64,000 nucleotides of DNA from Calendula officinalis (GCA_963853835.1 OY970825.1:30442835-30506834); one strand, 5' to 3'; positions 23,501-35,085 are shown, counted from the first letter of the stretch. The notes: generated by a model not told the origin, from the letters alone. A program made the numbers and translations.

Positions 23501-24595
23501 GGTGCAAATGAGAAGTGGCAAGTATATAATCATATAAATAACGACAAAGTATGAAAGTCGAGTAATGAGAATGTTATCAATGAGTCGGTCATGAAAAGAT
23601 CGCCATAATAAATTATGAGGAGAAAAAAAATTATTATTAATTGAGAAGCTACCGAACTATAAGGAACTAATGAATCAAGTTAAGAGAATAAATTATTAAA
23701 ATGAACCGAATGACAAAACTTTATTTATAATCAGATATTAAATTTAAACTAAGGGGAATATCGAGTTAACTTATTAAATTAAATGCCATCAAACATTATA
23801 CTTTATTGAGTAATTATTAAACCGATAGTAGTTATTAAAATAAATACACCAGAATAATATAAGTGTATCAAGTAATAACATTTTACTAAAATAATATGAG
23901 TTCTAAATCGAGAATTAATGAGGTTTATATGTGGACAATAAGTCAATTTGTACAAGAGACAAATTAAATGAGAATAAAGCAAGAAGTTAATTAAAGAGCT
24001 AAATGATAAAATCATTAAAATGAGTTGAGCGAGTAATATCAAAAAGAGCTAACGGGAGATTGTTAAATACGAGTTAACAAGGAAACTAATAATGCGACCT
24101 GAAAGAGAATTATATATTCTTGTAGCCTATAAATTAAATTTGACCACGCGGGGGATTGCAAAGAGTGAGAAAATGGGCACTTTGTGCGACTTGTGATAAG
24201 TTGTTAAGCGAGATTCGAGTTAAATCAATAATATGCTTGCGTTGAGTTAAAAGCAAGTTGTAGAGATTTGAGATGAATGCATTCGGAGTATATGCAAATT
24301 GAGTAAAAGGCATGAGTTGCCTACTATATGAGATTTATGTGTGATAAAAACATTTCTTGAGAATATTGTGCTTGTTTGTGTATTGTTTGACAGTGGTGTG
24401 AACCGCTAAATTGTTCATTATGCTTTAAAACAAACTGATGGTCCATAGGGTGGGGACCTTGAGATGCCATTATTGGTAGAGATTGCCAATAATAATATTT
24501 TTTTTTTTATGTTGATAAAATGTAAAAGTCATAAATTGTTGGAACTGTGCGAGTAAACTTTTCCCATAAAAACTTTTTTTTTAATCGCCGTGAGA
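20545..24595 (+). other. Non-coding interior of the LARD-like element
   Basis: No open frame of note on either strand. From about 21490 to 24340 the plus strand is markedly purine-rich and poor in C, with frequent GAGAATTAAT, AAATGAG and GAGTTAAT words. At about 22945-22970 the phrase GGGGACGAGTTTTCTCCAAG followed by TGGAGTTGAG repeats the type of sequence that precedes the 3' LTR at 25060-25092, so part of the interior may come from a duplicated pol 3' end. The hAT-like MITE is listed separately. Confidence 0.6.
20951..21481. mobile_element. hAT-like MITE, 531 bp
   Basis: The ends are inverted repeats: TAGGCCTGTAAACGAACCGA on the left and its reverse complement on the right, with further pairing inside. 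A perfect 8 bp target duplication ACGCACAG flanks it (20943-20950 and 21482-21489), the length expected for hAT transposition. The middle is made of imperfect GTTCGTTTGTGTTTGTTTAT repeats on one strand (21120-21310). No transposase is encoded. Confidence 0.9.
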
Positions 24596-25092
24596 TGGCC
24601 GAGTATGATTGCGAGCACAGATTGAACGACGGAGTACTACGCCGAGATCATCAGTCACCACAACCAAACCGTAACAAATCTCAAACTGGAGTTGAATCGG
24701 AGATCCAACGCAACGTTAGCCGCTGCGTGTAGCAACCGTACCCGACTACGAGAGCAAGAAGACGCCTTCAGCAGAGTATCAAGAGTTATTTGGTACTTAT
24801 TATCGACATTTTTCTTTTGATAACCGAGTTCCTTAGTTAACATTCTGATTTTTGCGCCTTATCGTTTTGCGCCGCTAGAGACTGAAGATTTGTCTGAACA
24901 ATTGCGAGAGCCGGAGTTCATTATGATCGAGTAGGCCACCCTGAAGAGCTTATTTTATTCGTACCTTTATCGTATTTCCCATTTGTGTATGCGTGTCGTG
25001 GGCGAGCTTGAGTCTGAGATGCGGGATCGCTACCTGGAGCTTCTTCCGAGCAATGACTACGGGGACGAAGTCTATTTCAAGTGGAGTTGAGT
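24596..25092 (+). pseudogene. Coding-like relic at the 3' end of the LARD interior
   Basis: This part has higher GC content than the rest of the interior. The frame 24626-24820 reads a charged, probably helical stretch (EYYAEIISHHNQ ... RLREQEDAFSR). A second piece around 24960-25085 reads ELESEMRDRYLELL and ends FKWS just before the LTR. The pieces are in different frames with stops between them. I do not recognise a family; it may be the remains of the element's former protein. The last bases TGGAGTTGAG occupy the usual polypurine-tract position. Confidence 0.35.
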
Positions 25093-27781
25093 TGTAACCC
25101 CCTGAAATTTTCTAGCAATTAAATATTAATTTTAATTAATTTTATATTACAATTATTCATCAAATCCCTATGTGATAAATTGTGTAACGTTTCGTGCTCA
25201 TGAGTATTAAATTTATTTTGTGATGTTCGACTATAAATATACAATGGTTATTTTAATGACAAGGGTGTCATTTAATTGGCGTTTAATTAATCGTGTGGAT
25301 TAACTATTAATAACTAGAGGGTTATTTATTACGAGTTATATAATAGTGTGAATTAATAAGAATAACTAGAGAGTTATTTATTTGTATTAATTAACTTAGA
25401 GGTTTAATTAATATAACCAAGTGTTTAAAATAAACCCATAAGCCAAGGCCAACCTATTTAGCATGATTTCCTTGATCAAAAGTGAGACCCGAGAAGATTT
25501 GAGTTCGGCTAGTGAATGCTTACATGTGGGCTCGGTGTGGTGATTAAAGAAGTCCAAATTGAGAGGCTTGGGAATGCGGGCCTTGTCCCTTGTCTTTTTG
25601 ATCGATCAGTGCTATGTCCAAGAGGCCGACATACCAAATATTAATACCCCAAGTTAACCCCTAAAACCCTATTAACACCTTCGGCCGCTGAATCCTTTTG
25701 TTACGTTCGTACCTCACCAATTAGAAGGAAGCAAACACAATGCTTGATGAATTAATTGGAAGATGGTCACGTGGGAAGCCTACCACTTTTGACCGAATTG
25801 GGTTTTGTTTGATTTGGAAGTCAGTTGTGATTGGTTGTGGCATATGGGATCCAAATTCTCAATTTGTTTTCTTTGTGACCACATGGTGGCTGACGCCATC
25901 ATGGTGGTGTCTTTTTCTTCTTCTAGATTAGTCAATGAGGGGTAATTGCAAGACAAGCACTCGAGTTCTAGAGGGTTATTCATGCAGCATCCTCGTTTGA
26001 GCAGTGAAGACATAGAGATCGAGCATTTCTTTTCTAGCCGTTCCTTTATTGCTTTCGGTAGTACCACCTTCCTTTAATTTTCTTCATTCTTTTATTCAAT
26101 CCATGTCTAATTCTGTTTTGTGTAGGGTTGAGTTCAAACCAAAGAGGGTTCGGATTTTTGATGAGTTTGATTCTTTGACCGTTGTTGTTTAGGTTTAGGA
26201 TTGTCGGGTTGTGATGTCGGGAAATTGTTTACTTGGTCGTTTAATCATCACAAACTGTTTTGTCCAGATTCTTGTGGAATGTGGTCTGAGTTCTAACCAC
26301 TGCTTCAGGGGTGTCGGGTCAAGGGTTGGGTAAAAACTTGTTGATAAATGAGCTAAACGTTTTATTATTCGAGAAACACGGAAACCGAACCCTTAGGTTC
26401 TTGGTTTCTAAAATAAAAGACTAAATTAATGGAAAATATGTTTCTGAGGTTAAAAGTTATTTCCCGGGCTGTTGGGGGTCTCGGGAATAGACGGGTTGAT
26501 GTCGGGATTTAAAACGGGTTTTATTTTAATATGCTGAATTTTAACAGAATCTGTTTGCTGACTTCGGGACTGTTTTTACCACCCTTAAAATACGTTTTTG
26601 GATTTTTCGGCCTGTGATGGTCTCTAGGATTCTGAGTCCTCTTTCCAACGACGCTGATGGCTCGTTAATCTGATTCACGGTTTAAAAGTTATTGATGTTT
26701 TAGTAAACCTTCGCTGGATAGTTTTCGGTTCAGCTATTCTGTCTCACGATCCTGTTTTGAGCCTTTTCTGTTTGGATCTAGCTTCCGAAGTCTTCTGTAA
26801 AATTGTAGTCTTCTGAGTCATTTAACTACTGTAAAAATTTGAATAATATCTAGTGAGCGGTTTGAGAGTTATAGCCGTTCCCGCGAAAGTGTTGTGTGCT
26901 ATTTAGTTTCTGCTCAAAGCACCTTTGAGTCTAATCCTAACCCGAGCTTCCTTGTACATTGTAGGACCTTCTAGGACCGGTTACAGACGCTCTTCAGTAC
27001 CGAGGATACTTAGGAGCTTACGATTATTCGAGGTGGGTAATCTCACTATAAACTTGTACTTACTTTCGATTCATGATTTTGTGCTATGTGTTGTGAATTG
27101 TCTTGTTGATTGAGCTTGAGTATTGATTGGATGATTTATTTGAGTTATCTGTGGTTTGAGTTATCTGTGATTTGAGTTATCTGGAGCCTGAGTTATCTGA
27201 GTTTTGAGTTCTTGAGTTAAAACATTAAACATAATATACTTGAGTTGTCTTGGCACCGAAGAGTACTGGTGCCAGACATTTTAACTCAACACCGAAGAGT
27301 ACAGGTGTTGAGCCTTGAGTTGTGTGAGGCGGGTCGAGGTTGATCTCTCGTCCCAAGTCACACAAGCGCGCTATATAAATTTAAAATCTGAGAAAATAAA
27401 CTTGAGTAATTGAGAATTGAGTAGAGTCTCTAGGGATCACTTATGTGGCTTGAGTTGTTTGTATTTATTTGTTTATTTTGATATTATTCACTCAGCGGTG
27501 GCTGACCCCAATCACTCCCCCATTTTTCAGGTACTAGTAAGGGCAAAGAGAAGGTCAACGGTTGATGGGCTGCATCTTTATTTATTGGATTTGGAGTTTT
27601 TAAAAGTTTGTTTTGAGTCAAACATAATTTTTAACCTTTTTATTTATTTCCGCATTAAGACCATGAGACGGTTTATATTTTTATCTGAGTTGGGACCTTT
27701 TCATTACTTGTACTTGGGGAAAGTTTATTAATTAAATGTTTTAGAAAATTTTAAATTTCTCCTGATTTTTGGGTTATTACA
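25093..27781 (+). repeat. 3' LTR of the LARD-like element (2689 bp)
   Basis: It begins TGTAACCCCCTGAAATT and ends TTATTACA. It is collinear with 17838-20529 with single-base changes and a few small indels, for example four bases missing near 26110. The hairpin pair recurs at 27252-27312 with stems intact. Confidence 0.9.
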
Positions 27782-27786
27782 AATGT

Positions 27787-28060
27787 GTGTTATTTGAGAA
27801 AGTGTCACGTTGAAGATGAAAATCAAGTGTTACCGATACGGGATTTGAAAGTTGATATGAAAAAGAGGTTAGTCGAAGAACCGGTTGAATTATTAGATCG
27901 GAAAGTTACTAAGTTACGAAAGAAGCAGATTCCGATGGTATTAGTAAAGTGGAAACATAGTTTAGGTTCGAATTTGACTTGGGAGACGAAAGAAGTCATG
28001 AAGAATCGTTATCCGGGTTTATTTGAACGTGTTGAGATTCCGAGGACGGAATCTCTTTAA
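27787..28060 (+). pseudogene. 3' end of gypsy element B pol (integrase C-terminus and chromodomain-like tail)
   Basis: Directly after the AATGT duplication the frame reads CYLRKCHVEDENQVLP, then a basic stretch, then LVKWKHSLGSNLTWETKE and RYPGLFE, ending at TAA 28058-28060. The spacing of the tryptophans and the ending match the chromodomain-like tail found in Tekay-type plant gypsy integrases. It is the continuation of the pol that ends at 17837. The purine tract and 3' LTR follow within 13 bp. Confidence 0.85.
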
Positions 28061-28072
28061 CGAGGGGAGATT

Positions 28073-30113
28073 TGTAACACCCCAAGACCCGGCCTAGCAA
28101 TTTTAAGGTTGTTGGTAATTTTATTTTATTATTTAAAATTTTATAGAATTTTATTAGATTTATTAGAATTTTTAACCACGGGGTTAAAAATTAGCAAAAC
28201 TGAGATAGATATATATTAGTATGATTTTTATATATCTGGGTCCACTTTTGAACCAGGTTTCTAGTGGCATTTTTAGTTTTGAAATCAAAATTCGTTTAGG
28301 GTTCCAAATTAAACATCGTATTTTAGAATAATACTGTTTATTTTAAAAGAGGTGACCACCTCATGTTGGGCACGTGTTACGGGCTTTTGAAAAAAATGAG
28401 TTGTGTTCCAGCTCTATCTCGATCTCTCTCGTCTTTGCTCTCGTTTCACACACACAAAACACACACAAGTATAGAACTTAAGAATTGAAGGGTAAATCTT
28501 TGAAGTCTCTAGTCCCAAATTCGAAATTGAAGCTTCTAACTAGTAAGTAATCTTCTCTTTTAATTAGGGTTAGAAGTTCTTGAGTATTCTTGCTTATTTC
28601 AAGAATTAGGGTTTAGTGTTCTTGGTGGGTTTTGATCAAAAACCGAAATTGATGATTTCTATGGATTAGATTATAGTAGTGAAGTGTTATAGATGCTATA
28701 TGAATGATTAAATCATCCAAATTAAACCTAATTCATAAATTATGATTATTGGTCTAGAACCCTAATTTTGGAGATGAGGATTTCTGTGAATTTGTGATTG
28801 TTTAGGATTGTAATTAGTGTTATAAGTGTGTTAATAACTAGTTATAACATTAAATTAATTGTTTGGTAATATTTAGACAAAAAATAGTAAGTTGTGAATT
28901 TTGGTTAGTTTGACTCTTTATAAGATCAAACCTGGATTAGATGATGATGGAAATTGGTTAAATACAATTCTTAAATTGGTTGTGATGTTGTGATGATATT
29001 GAGTAATGTGTTGAGATGTTTTAGATAAGAATCGGGTTTTGACCCGTTCGGGTCAAATTAGTACCTTAGAGATGTATATGTAAGTTATATGTTGGAATTA
29101 ACTTTTGTGGATTCAAAGAACTTGTTTATGCATAAATTGTATTGTATTTATGGGTCTAAAGTTAAGTTTAAAAGTTATGCATATTTTGGCATGAGTTGTA
29201 CTAATTCGGGTATTGTTTCGGTTAGCAGGAAAAGGGAAGGCGAAGATTTAGTGATATAAGACGACTGAGTGGTTATCGATAGTGTCAAGGTGAGTGGACT
29301 TATAACCTTTGTACTGTTTAAATTGCAATGATTTAGGTTGCAATTTGTTAGGTTGGTTTTGGAAGTTGTTGAGTTGAAAATGAAGGATTTTAGCATCTGC
29401 AGTGTTTCGTGTCACGAAAAATAGGTTTCGTGGCACGAAGTTGGACAGAAAGTGATTTTCGTGCAGCACGAACTTTTTCGTGCGGCACGAACCTGAGTTC
29501 GTGGCACAAAGTTTTGGGTTCGTGGCACGAACCTGCTGTTTGCCTACAAAATTTTGTGTTGTGATTTATACAGTATGATTTAATGTTAATTAACTGGCTA
29601 TGTGTTAATTAATCGATATGTGCACATGGGAAAGTATAGAAGCAGCCTGACTTGGGGATGGGCTTTCGTTTACTGTTAGATAACGGTAGTTGTACCTTGG
29701 CATATTCGTCGTGTCTTAAGGAAACTTTACCATTGCTAATGAGTAAAGGGTTATCGGTAAGCTGTTGTTAGGCCCACAACAGTTGTAAGTATCCGCAAAA
29801 CCGCCGTACCTCTCGTTATATGTGATTAAGTGATAGAGATTGTGAATCGAGACTGTTGGATTTAGACATTATAAAGTGTTATAGTTTCAATCACTTAGCT
29901 TTGTGCTAATCCCCCACTGTGTTGAATCTTTTGCAGGATATTGGGAAGTTTATGATTAAAATGGATGACCAATACTTAAAGATATGTTTTTGGAGTCGAG
30001 CCGAAAGTTTATAACACCGTTTTGTAAATGTTAAATTACTTTATTTTTATAACGTTTGTAAATTAATTAGTTAAACGCTTCCGTGTTTATTTAAAAAAAA
30101 TGGCATGAAAATT
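28073..30113 (+). repeat. 3' LTR of gypsy element B (about 2.04 kb)
   Basis: It starts TGTAACACCCCAAGACCC just after a purine tract. From 29157 it is collinear with the 5' LTR remnant. It includes a CA/CT-rich leader-like stretch at 28410-28480 and the palindrome array at 29404-29530. The expected end TTCAGTGTTACA is degraded: after CATGAAAATT the copy reads ACGGTTAC, so the exact right end and target duplication are uncertain. Confidence 0.85.
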
Positions 30114-30736
30114 ACGGTTACTTCCCCCGCCACTTGTCTTCTGCCACTCTAAAGACGAGAGGAGTTGTGTTCGTGAGTTGGTGGGTGAGCCCAAAGGGGT
30201 ATTTTGTGTGTGTGTTTTTTGTAATGGTGTCTCAAAAAAATAAAGGGAAGAGGTATTGTTGGCATGGGTACGTCAGTGTCATGTCGGTTGGAGGGTGAGC
30301 TGACGTGACGCTGATTTGGCAACAACTGACGGTATCAGTTTGTGTAACGGTTGGGACCTTAGGCTACTCGGTATGATGTTTCTCCATGCCGTGAGAGGCT
30401 AATGTGGAGGTATTATGGTTCGAGTTTTTACCTAAATATAAAAAAAGGTTAAATTAGAATGAGATCTAAAATACAATTTTGCCTATATAACGGGTCAAAC
30501 TGTCTTTACGCATGCTGATGTTATAATAAAGATCATGACAAGGATTACCTGTTTTTAGCCCTTGATTTTTTTTAAACATGCTGATGAATTTTTGGTTTAT
30601 GGTGTTGGTTGTCTTCTAATATGATCTTATAGACAAACACGTGTAACTGAAAAAAATGACTAGATGAAAAATATAATTATACAGTATCCCGCATTGCACA
30701 TGTACTGTTTTAGTCATCTTTAATTAATATAGAATA
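30114..30736. other. Unassigned spacer
   Basis: Moderately GC-rich at 30120-30420 (words such as GTCAGTGTCATGTCGGTTGG, GCTGACGTGACGC), then AT-rich. It has the look of a decayed DNA element, but I found no terminal repeats or open frames. No gene seen. Confidence 0.4.
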
Positions 30737-32127
30737 GGATAAATTATAATTTTTGTCTCTGACCTTTCCCGGATTCAGGGTTTTTGTTCCTAAACTTTTC
30801 TTTTCTGTTTTTTTTTTTTGTCCTTTATGTTTTTAAAATTATGCATACTTGTCCTTCCGTCTATTTTTCGTTGTTAACTGACGAAAAATGCAAGGTATAT
30901 GAGGGCATTTTGGTCCTTTTCACCACTCTTCATTTTCTTCGCAAACCCTAACCTAATGAACCATAATCTAAATTAAAATTCCTACAAATTTCAAAATCAA
31001 AAGATCCTGAATCATTTTCCTTACTTGATTCCGACTAGAACCCCACCACCACGAACATCATCGTCTCCGGCAGCCGGCGGAATCAAGGCGACCCCCCATT
31101 GCGTCTCCGGTAGCTTTCATCGGAATCACGACCTAGATCGCCGGAATCGATGAACGTGACTGATTTTGAAGATTTAATTCGTAGATAGTGTTTAATACCC
31201 GATTTTTGGGGGACATGATCGTTTCTGTAATCGAGTTCATGTAATCGAATACATCAAAAATCGAGTTTCTGTTTAATTCCGATCTTAGATGAGCTGCCGT
31301 CTCCGAGTTCCTGTAATCGAATACATCAGTTATCAAACTAACTTCTGGATCTTTAATTACTCACAAATTCGAGCTCTACGTTAACAATTTCATTATGTAA
31401 ACAACCAAATTTTGTAGAGCTTTTTTTACTGGAAATGTTGAGAAGGTGTTAAATAGAAAGGGAATATAGTCACTAAGAAATTGAAGAACGGTAAGAAGAT
31501 TTTCAGATCTGATTGCGATTATTATGATGAAGGTGAGCAATTGCGCAGTTGTAAATAGCAATTAGAGAGAGTTTCTTTAGAATTTTGAAGAAAAAATGGA
31601 GGTGTTCGTCGTCTTCTTCCTCTGTTCGTCTTCTGACCCTTGGATTGCTTATCAACGGTGGATAATGACTGAAGAATAATTTACCATGGGAATTAGGCAA
31701 TTTCTTTGTTGGATTTTTGTGATTTAGGATTAGGGTTTATCAATTTGTGATTACATTGCAGGAAGGGGATTCAAATTTTGAGAGGAGAGGGAGAGGGGTT
31801 TTCTATTTGGGAAAAGGGTGTTTTGTTGATGATGGTGGTGGTGTTCCTGTTATGAAGAAGAAGAAAAATGTAAAAATGGTGGTGTTGTTATGAAGAAGAT
31901 GAAGAAAAATGTAAAAAGAAAAAGAAAAATGTAAAAAAAAAAAGGTTAAAACAGGGGCAATTTGGGAAAATGGACAAAGAAATCGTTAGTTAATGGATGA
32001 TTTTAGATTGAAGGACAAATATGTAGAATTTTAAAAACATAAAGGACAAAAAAACAGGAAAAAAAAGTTTTAGGGACAAAAAACCCGAATCCAGAAAAGC
32101 TCAGGAATAAAAATTGTAATATATCCC
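30737..32127. mobile_element. Non-autonomous element with long TIRs, about 1.39 kb
   Basis: The first roughly 120 bp and the last roughly 120 bp are imperfect inverted repeats. Left reads GGATAAATTATAATTTTTGT, then a CCGGATTCAGGGTTTTTGTT block, a T-run and TTGTCCTTTATGTTTTTAAAA. The right end on the other strand reads GGGATATATTACAATTTTTA, TGGATTCGGGTTTTTTGTCC, a T-run and the same TTGTCCTTTATGTTTTTAAAA. No transposase. The interior has CCGGCGGAATC words at about 31070-31145, short open frames without domains and GAAGAAGAAAAATGTAAAAA repeats at 31850-31930. Long TIRs suggest a Mutator-like origin. A clean target duplication was not seen. Confidence 0.65.
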
Positions 32128-32808
32128 GTAAAATAATAGGACTCGAATTCAATTGGGTAAGAAAGTTTGGTGAGTTTTCACCAAACATCGTCCATTCGTC
32201 CCCCCATGGATCATAAAGAAGTAGGTGTAGGTATCGTGAATTTAATGCCAAATTTGACCTTTCCTTTGTTATCACTCATGACTCCTTTCACTTATTTATT
32301 TTTTCCAAAAATTAGACAAATGTGCGATAAAACTTTTTTTTTTTATTTGTTTGTATTTATTAGATGTCCGAGTCAAGTAGACCGTATTCACATTATAGTT
32401 GATCATATCCCATATTAATCTTACTCTTACCGATTTTTATCTGATCACTGTGGTGTAAATATTACTGTCAATCTTTTTAACAAAATTGTTGTTATAATGA
32501 AATTTTTTGGGTGAAGATTGATGTAATAATGTTTCATAAAATTTTGTTTAGTATATTACATGACAAATAAGTTGTCATATCATAAGTTTATAAACCCACA
32601 CGTATAATTTAAGTCTAGTCATTGGATGAAGATTGATGTGGAAATATTGACATGTTTGTAGTATTAAAGGTATAATATATTCATGAATAAAATTTCAAAT
32701 AATGTAGCCAATTAGAAAAAAACAAAATGTAGTCTCCAAAAAATGGATATGGTATGGAATCAAGTTAATTAAAGACAAAATAATAATAATATAATTATAC
32801 ATAAACCC
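32128..32808. other. AT-rich spacer, 3' flank of the AZG1-like gene
   Basis: No gene seen. It contains a TAATAATAATATAATTATA stretch at 32780-32800, just past the stop codon of the minus-strand permease gene, so the 3' untranslated region and poly(A) site of that gene should lie here. No clear poly(A) signal was placed. Confidence 0.5.
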
Positions 32809-35085
32809 CTAAACTTCAACCCTTTTATCACTTCCATTCACATGATTTCCTATAATTACTCCATTACCCCTTGTACTACTATTAATTACACTTCCATTAC
32901 TTCTAACCCCTTTAAGAATCCCATATTTACTTAATAACCCCTCTCCCCAATCCCACAAGTTAAGTACCATGTATGTACCTATACCACCAATCAACCCATA
33001 AGCAATTGAGTAGGTTAGCGGCATCAATATCAACGTTATGAAAGCCGGAATCGCCTGCTTCATATCGTCCCAATCGATCTCAACCACTGATCTCATCATA
33101 AAAACTCCGACTAATATTAACGGTGGCCCCACCGCCCATGCTGGTATTGACGCTAACAATGGTGTGAAAAAGAATGATAACATAAAATATCCAGCTACTG
33201 TCAACGTTGTTATTCCAGTCCTCCCACCTAATAATGTACATTAAACAAAAAATATATTTAGGAATCTATTGTAATTTCAATACCAGGAAAGTTTTATTTA
33301 GTAACACATTAAAAAGTAAGGTCTGAGCGTAGCCCGAGGAGCAGAACGAAATCGATAGGACTAAAACTTTAAATCTTTAAATTATAAAATCGAAAAGCAT
33401 GATCAGTGTGGGTTAAGCTCAGTTCGGATTCATTCGGTTTTCGTTTCAATTCGGTTTGATTTTTCGGCCCAAACGCTCACCTATCTAAGTACCAAACCGA
33501 ACCAAACTGAAAACCTAAAAGTATAACTTTCTACCCACCACTTCCAAAAGTTGTCCCTAAAACCTCGAATGTTTAGTGTGTCATTAGTCTCTCATTTAAT
33601 CATATTTTTCTAGAATTATGTGGATATAAAAAGAAACTATTTATTTATTGTGCTAAACATAAATATTTTATAAACAATATGAAAAAATATTTTTTAATAT
33701 ATTTTAACGATAAACATATATAATCACCGAGCATATGTGACAAAATCTTTACCTTCTCGAATTCCTGTGGAAGATTCCATAAACACGGTCACCGGTGACG
33801 TCCCGAGAAGTGATCCGACAACGATCGAAGATGCATCCGACATGAACGCAAAATACTGACCTTCGAAGTCTCCATTTTCGTCGGCAAAACCGGCGAAACG
33901 CGCCATTGAATATAAAGTTCCGGTTGTGTCAAGAATGTCAACGTACAAAAATGTCACTAATGCTTCCCAAAAATAGCCTTTATTAATGCTTGAAAAACTA
34001 AGCGCACCGGCCGTCGACTGAATCTTATGAACGTCGACGACCTGTTTAAAGTATTCGTAAGCTGAGTCGCCGGCTGGAGTGTGCGGAAACGCCGTTACTT
34101 GGGTGTTACGGAACCATGAAATCGCCGTCACGAATACAATGCCGTAAATCATTGCGCCTTTTATATTTTTAACCAAACAGTAAGCGATAATTACGAAGCC
34201 GACCACGCCGAGCCAAAACGTTGGGCTTTCCATGCGGTTATGTAGGCAGTAGATATCGCCGGAAACTGTGCCGCCGGGGAGGAGTGTGACGGTGCCGTTT
34301 GGGAAAGTGATCACCGGCGCGAGTGAGGCTCGCGAGGTTGTAGGACACGCGCCGATGGTAACGAGCGTGGATGAGCTGTAGCCGATTAAGCCGATTCCTT
34401 GATTGTTTTGTAAGCCAATGAAAGCTAAAAACAAGCCGATTCCAGCCGATGAGGAGATTCGTACCGGCTTGGGGACTAATTTTGCCAGCTTGGCGCGAAA
34501 TCCCACGGCTGAAATTAATAAAAATATCACTCCTTCTATGAAAACGGCGGCGAGGGCATTTTCGTAACTTACGTTGCCGGATCCGTGAAAGCCGACAACG
34601 GTGTAGGCAAAGTAAGCGTTGGCTCCCATTCCTGGCGCTAAGGCCAACGGTAAATTGGCGAAAATGCCCATGATCACACAACCAATTAGCGACGACGCTA
34701 CCGTCGCAACAATAAGGTCTTTTCTGACTTTTGACAAACAGTCGGTATAACCCGGGTTCACCGGAGCAAACTTGCAGGACTCGTCGGGTTGGATTAACCG
34801 GAGATTTGGGCCCGTGCAGTTGCCGGCGGGGAAGGATGGGTCGGAGCAGAGCGGGATGCAGTCGGAGACGGAGCAAGGGCCGCCGGAATCGGAGAGAATA
34901 CTGGCGTTCACGGCGAGGATGTACGCCATGGTGAGGAAGGTGGCGGTGCCGGCGCGGAGCTCGGTGGTGAAGGTGGTGCTGCGTTCGTTGAGTTTGAAGC
35001 GTTTTCCGATCCGAGATTTGCCGACGAAGGTGTTGAGTTGGGTTAACGGTGAGGGTTTTGGTTCCGGTGGTCCGCCGGACTCCAT
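32809..35085 (-). CDS. AZG1: AZG1-like adenine/guanine permease (583 aa, two exons)
   Basis: A membrane purine transporter of the AzgA-like (NCS2-related) family; the plant members are plasma-membrane or ER carriers for adenine, guanine and, reportedly, cytokinin bases. Exon 1 is 35085-33753 (ATG at 35085) and exon 2 is 33227-32809 (TGA). Donor GTAAAG and acceptor TAG split the Gly445 codon and keep the frame. Conserved motifs: LRAGTATFLTMAYILAVN near residue 44, PGMGANAYFAYTVVG at 151-165, GLQNNQGIG at 224-232, VDILDTTGTLYSMA at 382-395 and GTSPVTVFMESSTGIREG at 428-445, continuing into GGRTGITTLT. Many hydrophobic segments are spread along the whole length. The Cys-rich insert at 71-117 lies in the expected extracellular loop. 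Length fits the family and no breaks are visible. AZG1 rather than AZG2 is judged by overall resemblance. Confidence 0.93.
33228..33752 (-). other. AZG1: Intron of the AZG1-like gene
   Basis: 525 bp with GT..AG borders on the minus strand (donor at 33752-33751, acceptor at 33229-33228). It is AT-rich. It includes at 33415-33485 a TTCGGTTTTCG-rich patch, a type of sequence common in small plant transposon relics. Confidence 0.85.

Larger units (their letters stand above)
17838..27781 (+). mobile_element. LARD-like non-autonomous LTR element, 9.94 kb
   Basis: Two LTRs of about 2.69 kb flank a 4.56 kb interior without gag or pol. The insertion is flanked by a perfect 5 bp duplication, AATGT (17833-17837 and 27782-27786), and removing it restores the pol reading frame across the junction. 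Primer site at 20533. The two LTRs differ at only scattered positions, so it is recent. The interior is AT-rich, poor in C on the plus strand, and carries a hAT-like MITE and a short coding relic near its 3' end. Movement would need proteins from another gypsy element. Confidence 0.9.
12471..30113 (+). mobile_element. Ty3/gypsy element B (Tekay-like), host of nested insertions
   Basis: The oldest layer of the tower. It comprises a 5' LTR remnant, primer site, gag-pol broken by stops and frameshifts, then a 9.9 kb nested LARD-like element, the end of pol with a chromodomain-like tail, a purine tract (CGAGGGGAGA, 28061-28070) and a 3' LTR. The first half of the 5' LTR is missing because another element inserted there. 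Without the nested element this copy would be about 7.7 kb. The lineage call rests on domain order (PR-RT-RH-INT) and the C-terminal tail. Confidence 0.8.

Noticed and set aside
34238..34876. 212-codon minus-strand frame
   Set aside because: An out-of-frame shadow of exon 1 of the AZG1-like gene.
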